Shown: positions 25,845-35,570, numbered from the stretch's first letter. The stretch: DNA of 64,000 nucleotides from Streptomyces cinnabarinus (GCF_027270315.1 NZ_CP114413.1:1612001-1676000); one strand, 5' to 3'. Program-made: numbers and translations. The notes: generated from the sequence alone by a model not told the origin.

Positions 25845-27001
25845 ACGACGCCCTCCGGCACCCGGTCCCGCCCGGGGAGGGGCGCGTCGTGCGCGGTGAG
25901 GAAGGCCGTGACCGCCGTGTCCCAGCCGAAGCACTCGGCACGCGCCCGTGCCGCCTCCCGCCGCTCCTCCTCGGGACGCCCGAGGAGCTCCTCCACGGCG
26001 TCGGCGAAGCCCTCCCCGTGGTCCGCGGCCGCGGCCCCGGCGGAGCCGATCACCTCCGGCAGCGCGGACGACGTGCTCACCGCCACCGGCGTCCCGCACG
26101 CCATCGCCTCCAGCGCGGCGAGCCCGAAGGTCTCCGCGGGCCCCGGCGCCAGGCACACGTCGGCGGACGCCTGGAGCGCCCCGAGCATGGCCCGGTCGGA
26201 GACGTGCCCGAGGAAGGTCACCGGCAGCCCGCGCTCCCGGGCCCGCTGTTCGAGACGCGGCCTGAGCGGCCCGTCCCCGGCGATGACCAGCACCGCCCGC
26301 CGCCCGCGGGCGAGGAGCGCCTCCAGCGCGTCGAGCGCGGTCCCGGGCCGCTTCTCCACGGACAGCCGGGTGCAGGTGACGAGGAGCGCCTCGGCCACAT
26401 GCGCGTGCCGGGCCCGAAGCCCCGCGTCGCGCAGCGCGGGATGCCGCTGCACCAGGTCGACGCCGAGCGGGGCCCGTACGACGTTCCGGGCGCCGATCCG
26501 CACGAACTCCCGCTCGGCGAACTCCGTGGTGCACACCACGCGTGAGTAGGTGTGGGCGGTACGGACGTTGAGGGCGTCGGCGGCGCGGCGGGCCGCGCCC
26601 TCGGACAGGCCCCAGGTGCGCAGGACGCCGTCGGCGGTCTCGTGGGAGACCATCACGGCGGGCACGCGCGCGCGTCGCGCCCATTTGCCGGTCCACCTGA
26701 GGGTCGTCCGGTCGGACACCTCCAGGCGGTCCGGGGCCAGCTCCTCCAGGAGGGCGGCCACGCGCCGCCTGTCGGTCAGGACCCGGTAGCCGCCGGTGCC
26801 GGGCAGCAGCGGTCCGGGCAGGGTGATGACCCGGCCCTGCTCGGTCTCCTGGTCGGTGTGGCGCTCGCCGGGCACGATGAGCACGGGTTCGTGCCCGGCC
26901 GTCTTGAAGCCCTTGCCGAGTTCGCGCAGCGCCGTGCGCAGCCCGCCGGAGGAGGGCGCGACGAAGTTCGCGAGCCGGACGATGCGCAGTGGCTCGCTCA
27001 C
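25841..27001 (-). CDS. GT4 glycosyltransferase
   Basis: A 386-residue GT-B enzyme of family 4. The N-terminus RIVRLANFVAPSSGGLRTALRELG is the acceptor-side glycine loop. The C-terminal half has the donor site KRPGTALDALEAL, then the EX7E-type segment with PAETFGLAALEAMACGTPV. It would transfer a sugar, probably mannose from GDP-mannose, to a lipid or glycan. Start GTG overlaps the stop of the upstream GT gene (GTGA) and follows GAGGGTGG. Acceptor unknown; a mannolipid of the PIM type is plausible from the companion enzyme. Confidence 0.87.
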   Translation of the reverse strand: MSEPLRIVRLANFVAPSSGGLRTALRELGKGFKTAGHEPVLIVPGERHTDQETEQGRVITLPGPLLPGTGGYRVLTDRRRVAALLEELAPDRLEVSDRTTLRWTGKWARRARVPAVMVSHETADGVLRTWGLSEGAARRAADALNVRTAHTYSRVVCTTEFAEREFVRIGARNVVRAPLGVDLVQRHPALRDAGLRARHAHVAEALLVTCTRLSVEKRPGTALDALEALLARGRRAVLVIAGDGPLRPRLEQRARERGLPVTFLGHVSDRAMLGALQASADVCLAPGPAETFGLAALEAMACGTPVAVSTSSALPEVIGSAGAAAADHGEGFADAVEELLGRPEEERREAARARAECFGWDTAVTAFLTAHDAPLPGRDRVPEGVV

Positions 27002-28128
27002 GCCGCCACCCTCGCCCTGCGACCGGCCAGCACATCCGCGTAATGGCCGATGAGCTGGTCGCCGACGGCCGCCCAGGTGCGCCCCTCGACCATCTCCCGC
27101 GCGGCGGAGCCGTACGCGGCGCGCAGCGCGGGATCGGCCTGGAGGGCCGCCACCGCCTCGCGCAGAGCGTCGGCGTCGCCTGCCGGGAACAGCAGGCCGG
27201 TGTGCCCGTGGGCGACCAGGTCCAGCGGTCCGCCGACGGCGGGCGCGACGACGGGCACTCCGCTGGCCATGGCCTCCTGCACGGTCTGGCAGAAGGTCTC
27301 GAAGGGCCCGGTGTGTGCGAAGACGTCCAGGGAGGCGAAGATCCGGGCGAGGTCGTCGCCGGTGCGGCGGCCCAGGAAGACGGCGCCGGGCAGCGCCTGC
27401 TCCAGGTTCGGGCGGCTCGGCCCGTCGCCCACGACGACGAGCTTGACGCCGTCCAGCCGGCAGGCGCCGGCGAGCAGCTCGATGTGCTTCTCGGGGGCGA
27501 GCCGGCCGACGTAGCCGACGATCAGCTCGCCGTTGGGCGCGAGTTCCCGGCGCAGTGCCTCGTCGCGCAGGTCGGGGCGGAAGCGGACGGTGTCCACGCC
27601 GCGCGGCCACAGCTTGACCCGGGGCACGCCGTGGGCCTCCAGATCACGCAGGGAGGCACTGGACGGGGCGAGGGTGAGGTCGGCGGCGGAGTGCACGGAG
27701 CGGATGCGCCGCCAGGCCGCCGCCTCGCCCGCGCCCATGTAGGTGCGGGCGTATCCGGCCAGGTCGGTCTGGTAGACGGCGACGGCGGGGATGCCGAGCC
27801 GGGCCGCGGCGGCCATGCCGCGGACGCCGATGACGAAGGGACTGGCCAGGTGGACCATGTCGGCGTTGTGCTCGATAAGCGTCGAGGCCAGGCGCCTGCT
27901 GGGGAGAGCGACGCGCACCTGGGGGTAGCCGGGAAGCGGAAGGGAGGGGACATGGACGACGGGGCACGGCGCGGCGAGCGCGCCGAGCTTGCTCCCGGGG
28001 GCGGGGGCCGGGGCGACGACGACGGGGGCGTGACCGCGATCGACGAGGTGTCGGGCGGTCTGGAGCGCGCAGTGGGCCACGCCGTTCACGTCGGGGGGAA
28101 AGGATTCGGTCACGATGACGACACGCAT
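26998..28128 (-). CDS. GT4 mannosyltransferase (MgtA/PimB-like)
   Basis: A 376-residue GT-B enzyme. MRVVIVTESFPPDVNGVAH is the N-terminal signature of the MgtA/PimB/SQD2-like GT4 group. The donor domain shows GYVGRLAPEKHIELL and the EX7E segment FETFCQTVQEAMASGVPVVAP. Members transfer mannose from GDP-mannose to phosphatidylinositol mannosides or glucuronosyl diacylglycerol in actinobacteria. It is first in a three-gene coupled unit with a second GT and an SGNH hydrolase. Donor and acceptor specificity are inferred from the family. Confidence 0.87.
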   Translation of the reverse strand: MRVVIVTESFPPDVNGVAHCALQTARHLVDRGHAPVVVAPAPAPGSKLGALAAPCPVVHVPSLPLPGYPQVRVALPSRRLASTLIEHNADMVHLASPFVIGVRGMAAAARLGIPAVAVYQTDLAGYARTYMGAGEAAAWRRIRSVHSAADLTLAPSSASLRDLEAHGVPRVKLWPRGVDTVRFRPDLRDEALRRELAPNGELIVGYVGRLAPEKHIELLAGACRLDGVKLVVVGDGPSRPNLEQALPGAVFLGRRTGDDLARIFASLDVFAHTGPFETFCQTVQEAMASGVPVVAPAVGGPLDLVAHGHTGLLFPAGDADALREAVAALQADPALRAAYGSAAREMVEGRTWAAVGDQLIGHYADVLAGRRARVAA

Positions 28129-28267
28129 ACCGGTGTTGTCGCCGTACTGGACGTGGCCGCGTCAACGTGGATCTTTCCGAACAGGGAACGTCCCATGAGC
28201 GTTCCGCTGCACACCCGAGCAGGTCAGGCAGTGTCCATGCCCGCCTGACCCGCGGGTCACCCCTCGT

Positions 28268-29686
28268 TCACCCGGTGGGCGCGTCAGGGCCGATCCGGCT
28301 GCGCACGGCTGTCTGGACCTCGTCCTCCTCGGCCGGGTCGGCGGCGAGCCGGCGCAGTCGCTCCACGACGCGGTTGTCACCCGTCTCGGCATGCCGGGCA
28401 GCGATCTCGCGGGTGGTCTCCTCGCAGTCCCACAGGCATTCGACGGCGAATCCGGAGGGGAAGGAGGGATCGGTGGCGGCCAGCGCGCGGGCGGTGCGGC
28501 CGCGTAGGTGGGAGGAGGCGGTCTCGCGGTAGATATGGCGCAGGACGGGGGCCGCGCAGGCGATGCCGAGCCGTCCGGTGCCATCCACGAGGGTCCACAG
28601 GGTTGGGGCGTCGGGCCCTTCGCCGCGGACGGCCTCGCGCAGGGCCGCGAGGACGAGATCGCTGTCCTGCGCCCCGCCACGGCAGGCGAGCATCCGCCCG
28701 GCGGCGGCGCCCAGCGGATCGGGCCGGTGGGCCCAGCCGCGGGCCCGGTCCACGACGGCGGGACTGCACATTCGTTCGAAGGCGTCGACGGCAGCCTCCA
28801 CGACGGGCCGCGGCCCCGCGGCCACGGCGGCCTCGATCAGGTCGAGGGCGTCCGGGTCGTCGCTGTCGGCGAGGTAGCGCAGGGCCGTGCAGCGGGCGCC
28901 CTCGGTGCCGTCCTCGGCGGCCTGGACGATCTCCGGCCGGTCCTCGGGGCCCGCGACGGCGGCAAGGCAGCGGGCGGCGGGCACATGGAGCGCGGCGCCG
29001 CGGTCGACGCCCTGCTGGGCCCACTCGAAGACGGCCCGCACGCTCCACCCGGGCCGGGGCCCGGAGGGTCGCATCTGCCGCTGCCAGCGGTCGAAACAGC
29101 CCGCCTCCTGAGCAGCACGCACGCGCGTGGCGATCGATTCGCGCGGATCCTCCGCCCACAGCCGCCAGGGCCGTGGCTCAAAGGCGTCGCGCACGGCGGC
29201 GGCCAGCTCGGCCTCGCCCTCGGCGTCGGTGGCGAACCGGGCCAGCACCGGAGCGGCCAGGGCCCGCAGCGCGGCGTCGTCGTCGCGCAGCGCCAGTTCG
29301 TCCAGGGCCCAGGCCCAGTTGGCGCCGGTGGCGGCGTACCTGCGCAGCAGTGCGAGCGCGTCGCGCCTGCCGTAGGAGGCGAGGTGGCCGAGGACGGCCA
29401 GGGCGAGGCCGGTACGGGACTCCTCGCCGTCGAAGACGTCCTCGACGGCGAAGAGATGGGCCTCGATCTCGTCCAGCTCGCCGTTCAGGTCGAGGTAGAG
29501 CCGGGCGTAGTAAAGGGAGCGGTTCTCCACCTGCCAGTCGTGGCGGGGGTCGCTCAGCACGCAGTGGTTCAGTGCCGCGAGCGCTTCGGCGCGCGGGGCG
29601 GTGAGCGCGTGCAGCGTGCCGTCGCCGCGGCCCCTCTGGAGCAGGCCGAGCAGCGTACCGCTGGGCGCTATGACCGGATCGAACAT
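28268..29686 (-). CDS. HEAT-repeat protein, function unknown
   Basis: A 472-residue, Ala/Asp/Arg-rich protein built of helical HEAT-type repeats (for example ALAVLGHLASYGRRDALALL, ARCTALRYLADSDDPDAL and VLAALREAV), with no membrane segment or catalytic motif. The N-terminal part holds QVENRSLYYARLYLDL. HEAT arrays usually bind proteins. I chose the ATG of MFDPVIAPSG because GTGAGG lies nine bases before it; a GTG five codons upstream (29701) is the alternative. It seems to be a stand-alone gene. Confidence 0.8.
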   Translation of the reverse strand: MFDPVIAPSGTLLGLLQRGRGDGTLHALTAPRAEALAALNHCVLSDPRHDWQVENRSLYYARLYLDLNGELDEIEAHLFAVEDVFDGEESRTGLALAVLGHLASYGRRDALALLRRYAATGANWAWALDELALRDDDAALRALAAPVLARFATDAEGEAELAAAVRDAFEPRPWRLWAEDPRESIATRVRAAQEAGCFDRWQRQMRPSGPRPGWSVRAVFEWAQQGVDRGAALHVPAARCLAAVAGPEDRPEIVQAAEDGTEGARCTALRYLADSDDPDALDLIEAAVAAGPRPVVEAAVDAFERMCSPAVVDRARGWAHRPDPLGAAAGRMLACRGGAQDSDLVLAALREAVRGEGPDAPTLWTLVDGTGRLGIACAAPVLRHIYRETASSHLRGRTARALAATDPSFPSGFAVECLWDCEETTREIAARHAETGDNRVVERLRRLAADPAEEDEVQTAVRSRIGPDAPTG

Positions 29687-29986
29687 GGGAAACAGCCTCA
29701 CATCAAGCGTCGACGCAACCGGGGACGTGCTCTACCTGGCCGCGTGACAACACGTCGGGGCGCCCGCCGTTTCCTGCTTGCTGTAAGCCATTTTCCTCTG
29801 CCTCTCGTTGGTGGCCCATGCGGACCGCATCACGGTCCGCGCGGTGCGGCAACACCTGCCCAGCCATCGCGTCCGTGAATCACGACGTCATGATGACTCG
29901 GCAGTTCCACCTGCCGCGACCGAAATTTCGGCGGCCCTTTACCGCCTCCCCCGTTTTCTGTGTTGTGGCTGGTCAGCGCGGTCGGA

Positions 29987-30379
29987 TCAGTGGGCGCCGA
30001 ACAGTTCGAGCAGTTCCGTCTTGGCGAACATCCGAGCGGTGTCGACGGCCGACGGGGTACCCGCCGACGGGTCGGCGCCGGCCTCCAGAAGCACCCTGAT
30101 CACTTCCGTCTCACCCTTGAACACGGCCCCCGCGAGCGGGGTCTGGCCGCGATCGTTGATCCGGTCCGCCTCGGCGCCACGCTCGAGCAGCGCGCGCACC
30201 GCCTCGGCGTGGCCGTGATAGGCGGCGAGCATCACCAGGGAGTCGCCCCGGTCATTGGTGAGGTTGGCCGGAACGCCCGCGTCGAGGTACGCCACGAGCG
30301 CCTCGGTCCGCCCCTGCCGGGCCAGATCGAAGATCTTGGTCGCCAGCTCCACGACCTCGGGGTCGGGAACTTCACTCAT
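29987..30379 (-). CDS. Ankyrin-repeat protein
   Basis: A 130-residue protein made almost wholly of ankyrin repeats: DSLVMLAAYHGHAEAVRALLERGAE, TPLAGAVFKGETEVIRVLLEAGAD and a partial third, preceded by an N-terminal capping helix. These are protein-binding scaffolds; no catalytic domain is present. ATG follows GGAGAGG. It is single and divergent from smeA, with 260 bases between. The partner is unknown. Confidence 0.88.
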   Translation of the reverse strand: MSEVPDPEVVELATKIFDLARQGRTEALVAYLDAGVPANLTNDRGDSLVMLAAYHGHAEAVRALLERGAEADRINDRGQTPLAGAVFKGETEVIRVLLEAGADPSAGTPSAVDTARMFAKTELLELFGAH

Positions 30380-30639
30380 CGCCGGACCGCCTCTCCATAC
30401 AACCGTTCAGGTGAATCGCCAGGGTACTGGCTCGCGGGGCACATGACCCGATGTGCCCGAGGTAAAGATCACGACGGACCCGGTCGGACGCAAGAGCCCA
30501 GCTCATCCGGCCCAGGACGGCTCCGCCAAGTGAGGGAAATTCGCCGAAATTCACCCAGTTGCACCTTTTATCGTATGGATACATCCTGTGAGCCTGGAAG
30601 TACTCATGGTGACTGTCCCCACGAACCAGGAGAACTCAA

Positions 30640-30834
30640 ATGATCTTGTCCATCTCAGGCGTGGTCCTGCTCGGCATCATCGTCTTTCTGTTCTTCAAGA
30701 AGGACGGACTGAAGGCCTCGCACGCCCTGGTCGCGGCCCTGTTCGGCTTCTATCTGGCCAGTACGGCCATCGCTCCGAGCATCAAGGCCGGCGGCGAGAG
30801 CCTGGCGAGCCTGCTCGGCGGCATCAAGTTCTGA
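30640..30834 (+). CDS. smeA: SmeA, small sporulation membrane protein
   Basis: A 64-residue protein with two membrane segments (about residues 2-19 and 27-46) joined by a short FFKKDGLKAS loop. In S. coelicolor, SmeA is a small membrane protein made in sporulating aerial hyphae that brings the FtsK-like SffA to division septa. Here too an FtsK-like gene follows after 40 bases. ATG follows AGGAG. The identification rests on size, topology, the neighbouring sffA and the matching wider gene order. Confidence 0.85.
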   Translation: MILSISGVVLLGIIVFLFFKKDGLKASHALVAALFGFYLASTAIAPSIKAGGESLASLLGGIKF

Positions 30835-30874
30835 GCCCGACCGTCCCGTCCGTACGCACCGTCAGGAGACCGCA

Positions 30875-32506
30875 GTGGCCCGGCGCCCCCTCCCCCGCAT
30901 CCTGAGCACAGGCAGCGCGCAGATCGCCCGGAGCCGGGAGCTGGCCCGGACGGCGGCCGACAGCGCCACCGACGTCCTGCATCCGCTGATCACGATCAGC
31001 CGCGGGCTGCGTCGGCTGGCCTCGGCCGGGCGGCGCAAATGGGCGGACACCCCCAAGGACAAGCGCGGGCCGCTGCTGTTCCTGGTCGCCTCGGTGGTCC
31101 TGGTGGTGGCGCTCGTCCCGTACGGCCCGCTGCTCGCCGCCATCACCCTGATGGCGGCGGCAGCCTGGCAGGGCCGGGACCGCGCCGAGCCCGCCGCCGA
31201 GGGCCCGGACGAGTCCCAGACGGAACGTCTGAAGTCGCTGTACGAAGCCCTCGTGCCGTACTTCTCGACGTCGGAGGACCCGGCCCCCCTCTACTCCCAC
31301 GGCGGTGAATGGGAGAGCGCCTTCCCGGCATACGAGTTCGACGCCTCGGGGCGCGTCACGAGCCTCACGATCCGCTACCCGGCCTACTTCACCGACGGCG
31401 AGCCCGAGGCCCGCGCGCGGATCGAGCATCTGCTCACCGCGAAGTCGGGACGCGGCCGGGAGTACCGCTTCGCCTGGGACGAGGAGGGCAACCAGCTCTC
31501 CGTCTCGGTCCTGCCCCCACTGCCCACCGACATCGCCGCCCAGCGGTTCGTCACGGCACCGGGCGAGACCGTGCTCGGCTTCACCGACCCGGGCGAGGTC
31601 CAGCGCACGCTCCCCCTCACCCACGGCGAGGAGCTGCGCGACATGCCGCCGGTCGTCTGGCGCACCGGCATCCGCTCCACCGAGCCGCATCTGCTGGTCA
31701 TGGGCCAGCCGGGCAGCGGCACCTCCACCCTGCTCCGCTCGATCGCCCTCCAGGCCCTGCAGTACGGCGACATCGTCATCGTCGAGGGCGGCGGCACCGG
31801 CGAGTACGCCTGTCTGACCGGCCGCGACGGTGTCCTCGCCGTGGAGTGCGCGCTGGCCGGGGCGCTGGCCAGCCTGGAGTGGGCGGCGCACGAGACGGAG
31901 CGCCGGCTGATCGCCGTCAACCGCGCCCGGCAGGCCGGGCAGCCGCCGCCGGACGACACCAAGCGCCCCCTGTGGATCCTGCTGGACCGCCCGACGGCCT
32001 TCGCCCACGTCGCCGCCACCGAGGGCCACAAGGACCCGCAGTCCCTGCTCCAGGTGCCCCTGCGCCACGGCCGCGCGGCCAACGTCACGGTCGTGGTGGC
32101 CGACCAGTTCGACACCGCGGACGCCCTGAGCGAGTCCGTGCGCCAGCACACACGCGCGCGTGCCGTCCTGGGCCCCGCGACCGCGGAACAGCTCACGGCG
32201 GTCCTCGGCGTGCCCCCGCACACCACCCCGATCAGCCAGCTGCCCCCCGGCCGCGGCTACGCCCGCCTGGGCGCCGGCCCGGTCCTGCGCCTCCAGGTCC
32301 CGGCCACCCCGGACCCCTACGACGACGCCACGACGGGCGCCCAGCGCCAGGCCGTACTGGACCTGCTCCCGCCCCGCACGACCCCGGCGGACGCGGAGCC
32401 GGTACCGGCGGAGGCAGTGTCGATGGAAGCCGTCGGCACGGAAGCCGTACCGGCCAAGGCACTGGCGGTGGAGGCCGTCACGGCGGAGACGTCCCCTCTG
32501 CCGTAA
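30875..32506 (+). CDS. sffA: SffA, FtsK/SpoIIIE-like septum protein
   Basis: A 543-residue protein with two membrane segments (about 66-98) and a C-terminal FtsK-like ATPase-fold domain (about 230-500). The P-loop reads LLVMGQPGSGTSTLLRS: the invariant Walker A lysine is threonine (T283). The Walker B-like strand is PLWILLDRP. In S. coelicolor SffA helps with chromosome handling and septum function during sporulation. The start is GTG after AGGAG. A 35-residue Ala/Glu/Val-rich tail of repeated EAV units ends the protein. The stop is three bases from the stop of the convergent MocR gene. Because of the P-loop change, ATP hydrolysis should not be assumed. Confidence 0.85.
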   Translation: MARRPLPRILSTGSAQIARSRELARTAADSATDVLHPLITISRGLRRLASAGRRKWADTPKDKRGPLLFLVASVVLVVALVPYGPLLAAITLMAAAAWQGRDRAEPAAEGPDESQTERLKSLYEALVPYFSTSEDPAPLYSHGGEWESAFPAYEFDASGRVTSLTIRYPAYFTDGEPEARARIEHLLTAKSGRGREYRFAWDEEGNQLSVSVLPPLPTDIAAQRFVTAPGETVLGFTDPGEVQRTLPLTHGEELRDMPPVVWRTGIRSTEPHLLVMGQPGSGTSTLLRSIALQALQYGDIVIVEGGGTGEYACLTGRDGVLAVECALAGALASLEWAAHETERRLIAVNRARQAGQPPPDDTKRPLWILLDRPTAFAHVAATEGHKDPQSLLQVPLRHGRAANVTVVVADQFDTADALSESVRQHTRARAVLGPATAEQLTAVLGVPPHTTPISQLPPGRGYARLGAGPVLRLQVPATPDPYDDATTGAQRQAVLDLLPPRTTPADAEPVPAEAVSMEAVGTEAVPAKALAVEAVTAETSPLP

Positions 32507-32509
32507 CGA

Positions 32510-34009
32510 CTACGCCACGAACGTGCGCGGCGCCTCCCCGCCCCCGGCGCCGCCGCTCTCCACCAGCCGGGCCGCCGCGGCCAGCCGTACCGCCGCCTCC
32601 TCGGCGACCGCGCCGCCCACGGTGAACGGCAGCCGCACATACCCCTCGAAGGCTCCGTCCACGCCGAAGCGGGGCCCCGAAGGCACCCGGACACCGACCC
32701 GCTCCCCCGCCTCGGCGAGCCGCGAGCCGGACAGGCCTCCGGTGCGCACCCACAGGGTCAGCCCGCCCTGGGGCACCTCGAACTCCCACCCGGGCAGCTC
32801 CCGCCGCACCGCGGTGACCAGCGCCTCCCGGTTCTCCTGGGCCTGGACCCGGCGCAGTTCCACCGCCTGTTCCCAGCCTCCGGTGCTGAACAGCCAGTTC
32901 ACGGCGAGCTGCTCCAGCACCGGGGTCCCCAGGTCGGCGTAGGCCCGGGCGGCGACGAGGCTGCGGATGACGTCCGGAGCCGCCCGGACCCAGCCGATGC
33001 GCATACCCGCCCAGAAGGCCTTGCTCGCCGATCCGACGGTGACCACGGTGGCCCCGGCCGGGTCGAAGGCGCACACCGGGCGCGGCATCGCGACATCCGG
33101 GTCCAGCCAGAGTTCGGTCATCGTCTCGTCGGCGACCAGCACGGTCCCCGCCGAGCGGGCCGCGTCCACCATCGCCCGCCGCTGGTCGTCGTCGGCGAGG
33201 GCGCCGGTCGGGTTGTGGAAGTCGGCGACGACATAGGCGATCCGGGGCGCCGCGTCGCGCAGCACCTGCCGCCAGCGGTCCATGTCCCAGCCGGTGAGCC
33301 CCTCGGCCATGGCGACCGGCACCAGCCGGGCACCCGCCTCGCGCATCAGCTGGAGGATGTTGGCGTAGGACGGCGACTCCACGGCGATCCGCTCGCCCCG
33401 CCCCGCGAAGAGGTGGCAGATGGCGTCGATGGCGCCCATCGCGCCGGTGGTCACCATGATCTGCTCAGGCATGGTCGGGATCCCGCGCGCGGTGTACCGG
33501 TCGGCGATCATCGCGCGCAGCGCGGGCAGCCCGGCCGGATAGTCGCCGTGCGTGTGGGCGTACGGCGGCAGCTCCTCCAGGGCGCCCTGCACGGCGCGGG
33601 TGAGCCAGGGCTCGGGCGCGGGGAGCGCCGCGCAGCCGAGGTCGATCATCGAACCGAGGGCCTCGGGGGGCAGTGGTTCGAGTCCCCGCGCGGGGAGCGG
33701 GTTTCCGGCCGGTACGGCGGTCCAGCTGCCCGCGCCGCGCCGGGACTCCAGGAAGCCCTCGGCACGCAGTGCCTCGTAGGCGGCGGCGACGGTCGTACGG
33801 CTGACGGACAGGGCGAGGGCCAGTTCGCGTTCCGCGGGCAACCGGGCGGCCACCGGCACCCGGCCTTCCAGGACCAGCAGCCGGATGCCGTCGGCGAGCG
33901 CGCGATAGGCGGGCGGGCGGCGCGTGCCGGGGCCCGCGGGGCGGTCCTGCTGGGAGCTGAGCAGCCGGGCGAGCTGAGCCGGTCCCACCGCCGAGGTCCA
34001 CTGCGCCAT
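32510..34009 (-). CDS. MocR-type GntR/aminotransferase regulator
   Basis: A 499-residue chimeric regulator: GntR winged helix at about residues 35-110 (ALADGIRLLVLEGRVPVAARLPAER), a linker, then a class I aminotransferase-like domain with the PLP lysine K330 in GSASKAFWAGMRIGW. MocR proteins usually bind PLP or an amino acid and control a neighbouring gene. Here that gene is the divergent YczE-type membrane protein, 100 bases away. The ATG before AQWTSAVG was chosen. No clear ribosome site is seen at the usual distance. Confidence 0.88.
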   Translation of the reverse strand: MAQWTSAVGPAQLARLLSSQQDRPAGPGTRRPPAYRALADGIRLLVLEGRVPVAARLPAERELALALSVSRTTVAAAYEALRAEGFLESRRGAGSWTAVPAGNPLPARGLEPLPPEALGSMIDLGCAALPAPEPWLTRAVQGALEELPPYAHTHGDYPAGLPALRAMIADRYTARGIPTMPEQIMVTTGAMGAIDAICHLFAGRGERIAVESPSYANILQLMREAGARLVPVAMAEGLTGWDMDRWRQVLRDAAPRIAYVVADFHNPTGALADDDQRRAMVDAARSAGTVLVADETMTELWLDPDVAMPRPVCAFDPAGATVVTVGSASKAFWAGMRIGWVRAAPDVIRSLVAARAYADLGTPVLEQLAVNWLFSTGGWEQAVELRRVQAQENREALVTAVRRELPGWEFEVPQGGLTLWVRTGGLSGSRLAEAGERVGVRVPSGPRFGVDGAFEGYVRLPFTVGGAVAEEAAVRLAAAARLVESGGAGGGEAPRTFVA

Positions 34010-34109
34010 GGAAATCAGTCCACCTTCCCCGAATTGGCCATGGATGGCCGTTCTCCTCAAGCCACAGGGTGTCATGAGCCAGGCCACTACCACCACAGGG
34101 GGGACCCTC

Positions 34110-34763
34110 TTGTCCACCACGAGCCGTCTCGGGCGACGGTTGATCCAGCTGTACGTCGGTCTCGCGCTGTACGGGGCGAGCTCGGCCCTTCTCGTCGAGG
34201 CGGGCCTCGGCCTCGAACCCTGGAACGTGCTGCACCAGGGCCTGGCCGAGCTGACCGGCCTGACCATAGGCGTGGTGTCGATCATCGTGGGCGCAGCCGT
34301 GCTGCTCCTGTGGATCCCGCTGCGCCAGCGACCGGGCCTCGGCACCGTCTCCAATGTGTTCGTAGTCGGTATCGCCATGGACGGCACCTTGGCCGCCCTC
34401 CCCGAGGCGCACTCCCTCTACGTCCGGATCCCCCTGCTCCTCGCCGGTGTCGTCCTCAACGGCGTGGCCACCGGCCTCTACATCGCGGCCGCCTTCGGAC
34501 CGGGCCCCCGCGACGGCCTGATGACGGGGCTGCACGAGCGCACCGGGCGCTCGATCCGGCTGATGCGCACCGGCATCGAACTCGCGGTGGTCGTCTCCGG
34601 CTTCCTCCTCGGCGGCACGATCGGCGTGGGCACCGTGCTGTACGCGCTGACCATCGGCCCGCTCGCCCAGCTCTTCCTGCGTGTCTTCGCCGTGTCCCCG
34701 GCATCCGACGGCAGCGCGGTCGTTGCCACCGGTCAACCCCGGCGGGCCATACTGCGACGGTGA
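34110..34763 (+). CDS. YczE/YitT-family membrane protein
   Basis: A 217-residue membrane protein with about five or six hydrophobic segments and the family segments LYGASSALLVEAGLGLEPWNVLHQG and FGPGPRDGLMTGLHERTG. Such proteins are often paired with a divergent MocR regulator, as here, and may export or import a cofactor-like compound; the substrate is not known. I prefer the TTG at 34110, seven bases after AGGGGGG, because it leaves promoter space for the regulator; an ATG at 34074 is the alternative. Its stop overlaps the start of the next gene (GTGA). Confidence 0.8.
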   Translation: MSTTSRLGRRLIQLYVGLALYGASSALLVEAGLGLEPWNVLHQGLAELTGLTIGVVSIIVGAAVLLLWIPLRQRPGLGTVSNVFVVGIAMDGTLAALPEAHSLYVRIPLLLAGVVLNGVATGLYIAAAFGPGPRDGLMTGLHERTGRSIRLMRTGIELAVVVSGFLLGGTIGVGTVLYALTIGPLAQLFLRVFAVSPASDGSAVVATGQPRRAILRR

Positions 34764-35527
34764 GCACGCCGATACGCCACCCCTATCTCGACCATCCGGG
34801 CCCGATCCCCTTCGCCCACCGCGGCGGGGACGCCGACGGCCTGGAGAACACCCGGTTCCAGTTCCGCCGCGCGGTGGACCTCGGCTACCGGTACCTGGAG
34901 ACCGACGTCCACCTCACCCGCGACGGCAAGCTGGTCGCCTTCCACGACGCGACCTTGGACCGGGTGACGGACGGGGCGGGCCGGATCTGCGACCTGCCCT
35001 GGGCGGACGTGGCGCACGCGCGCGTGGCCGGCCAGGAACCGGTGCCGCTGTTCGAGGAGCTGCTGGAGGCCTTCCCCGAGGCGCGCTGGAACGTCGATGT
35101 CAAGGCGGAGTCCGCGCTGCTGCCCTTCCTCGACCTGGTCGAGCGCACCGACACCTGGGACCGGATCTGCCTCGGCTCCTTCTCCGAGGCGCGGGTGGTC
35201 CGGGCCCAGCGGCTGGCCGGGCCGCGCCTGGCCACGTCGTTCGGCACGCGCGGGGTGCTGAATCTGCGGCTGCGCTCCTGGGGTGTGCCCGCGGTGGTGC
35301 GCCGGTCGGCCGTCGCCGCGCAGGTTCCCGAGACGCAGTCCGGCGTCCCGGTCGTCGACCGCCGCTTCGTGCGCGCCGCCCACGCGCGCGGGCTTCAGGT
35401 GCATGTGTGGACGGTCAACGAAGAAGACCGCATGCACCGGCTCCTGGACCTGGGAGTCGATGGCATCATGACCGATCACATCGAGACATTGCGCAAGGTC
35501 ATGGAGGACCGGGGCGTCTGGGCCTGA
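34760..35527 (+). CDS. Glycerophosphodiester phosphodiesterase
   Basis: A 255-residue GDPD-fold enzyme without signal peptide. The active site is clear: AHRGG..ENT (catalytic His), YLETDVHLTRDGKLVAFHD (metal-binding Glu/Asp and second His), and the C-terminal VWTVNEEDRMHRLLDLGVDGIMTDH. It hydrolyses glycerophosphodiesters to glycerol 3-phosphate and an alcohol. Translationally coupled to the membrane protein before it. Confidence 0.9.
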   Translation: MSTPIRHPYLDHPGPIPFAHRGGDADGLENTRFQFRRAVDLGYRYLETDVHLTRDGKLVAFHDATLDRVTDGAGRICDLPWADVAHARVAGQEPVPLFEELLEAFPEARWNVDVKAESALLPFLDLVERTDTWDRICLGSFSEARVVRAQRLAGPRLATSFGTRGVLNLRLRSWGVPAVVRRSAVAAQVPETQSGVPVVDRRFVRAAHARGLQVHVWTVNEEDRMHRLLDLGVDGIMTDHIETLRKVMEDRGVWA

Positions 35528-35570
35528 GCCCCGGCGGCCCGCGGCCCGGACGGAAAAGCGAGGGGCGCGG

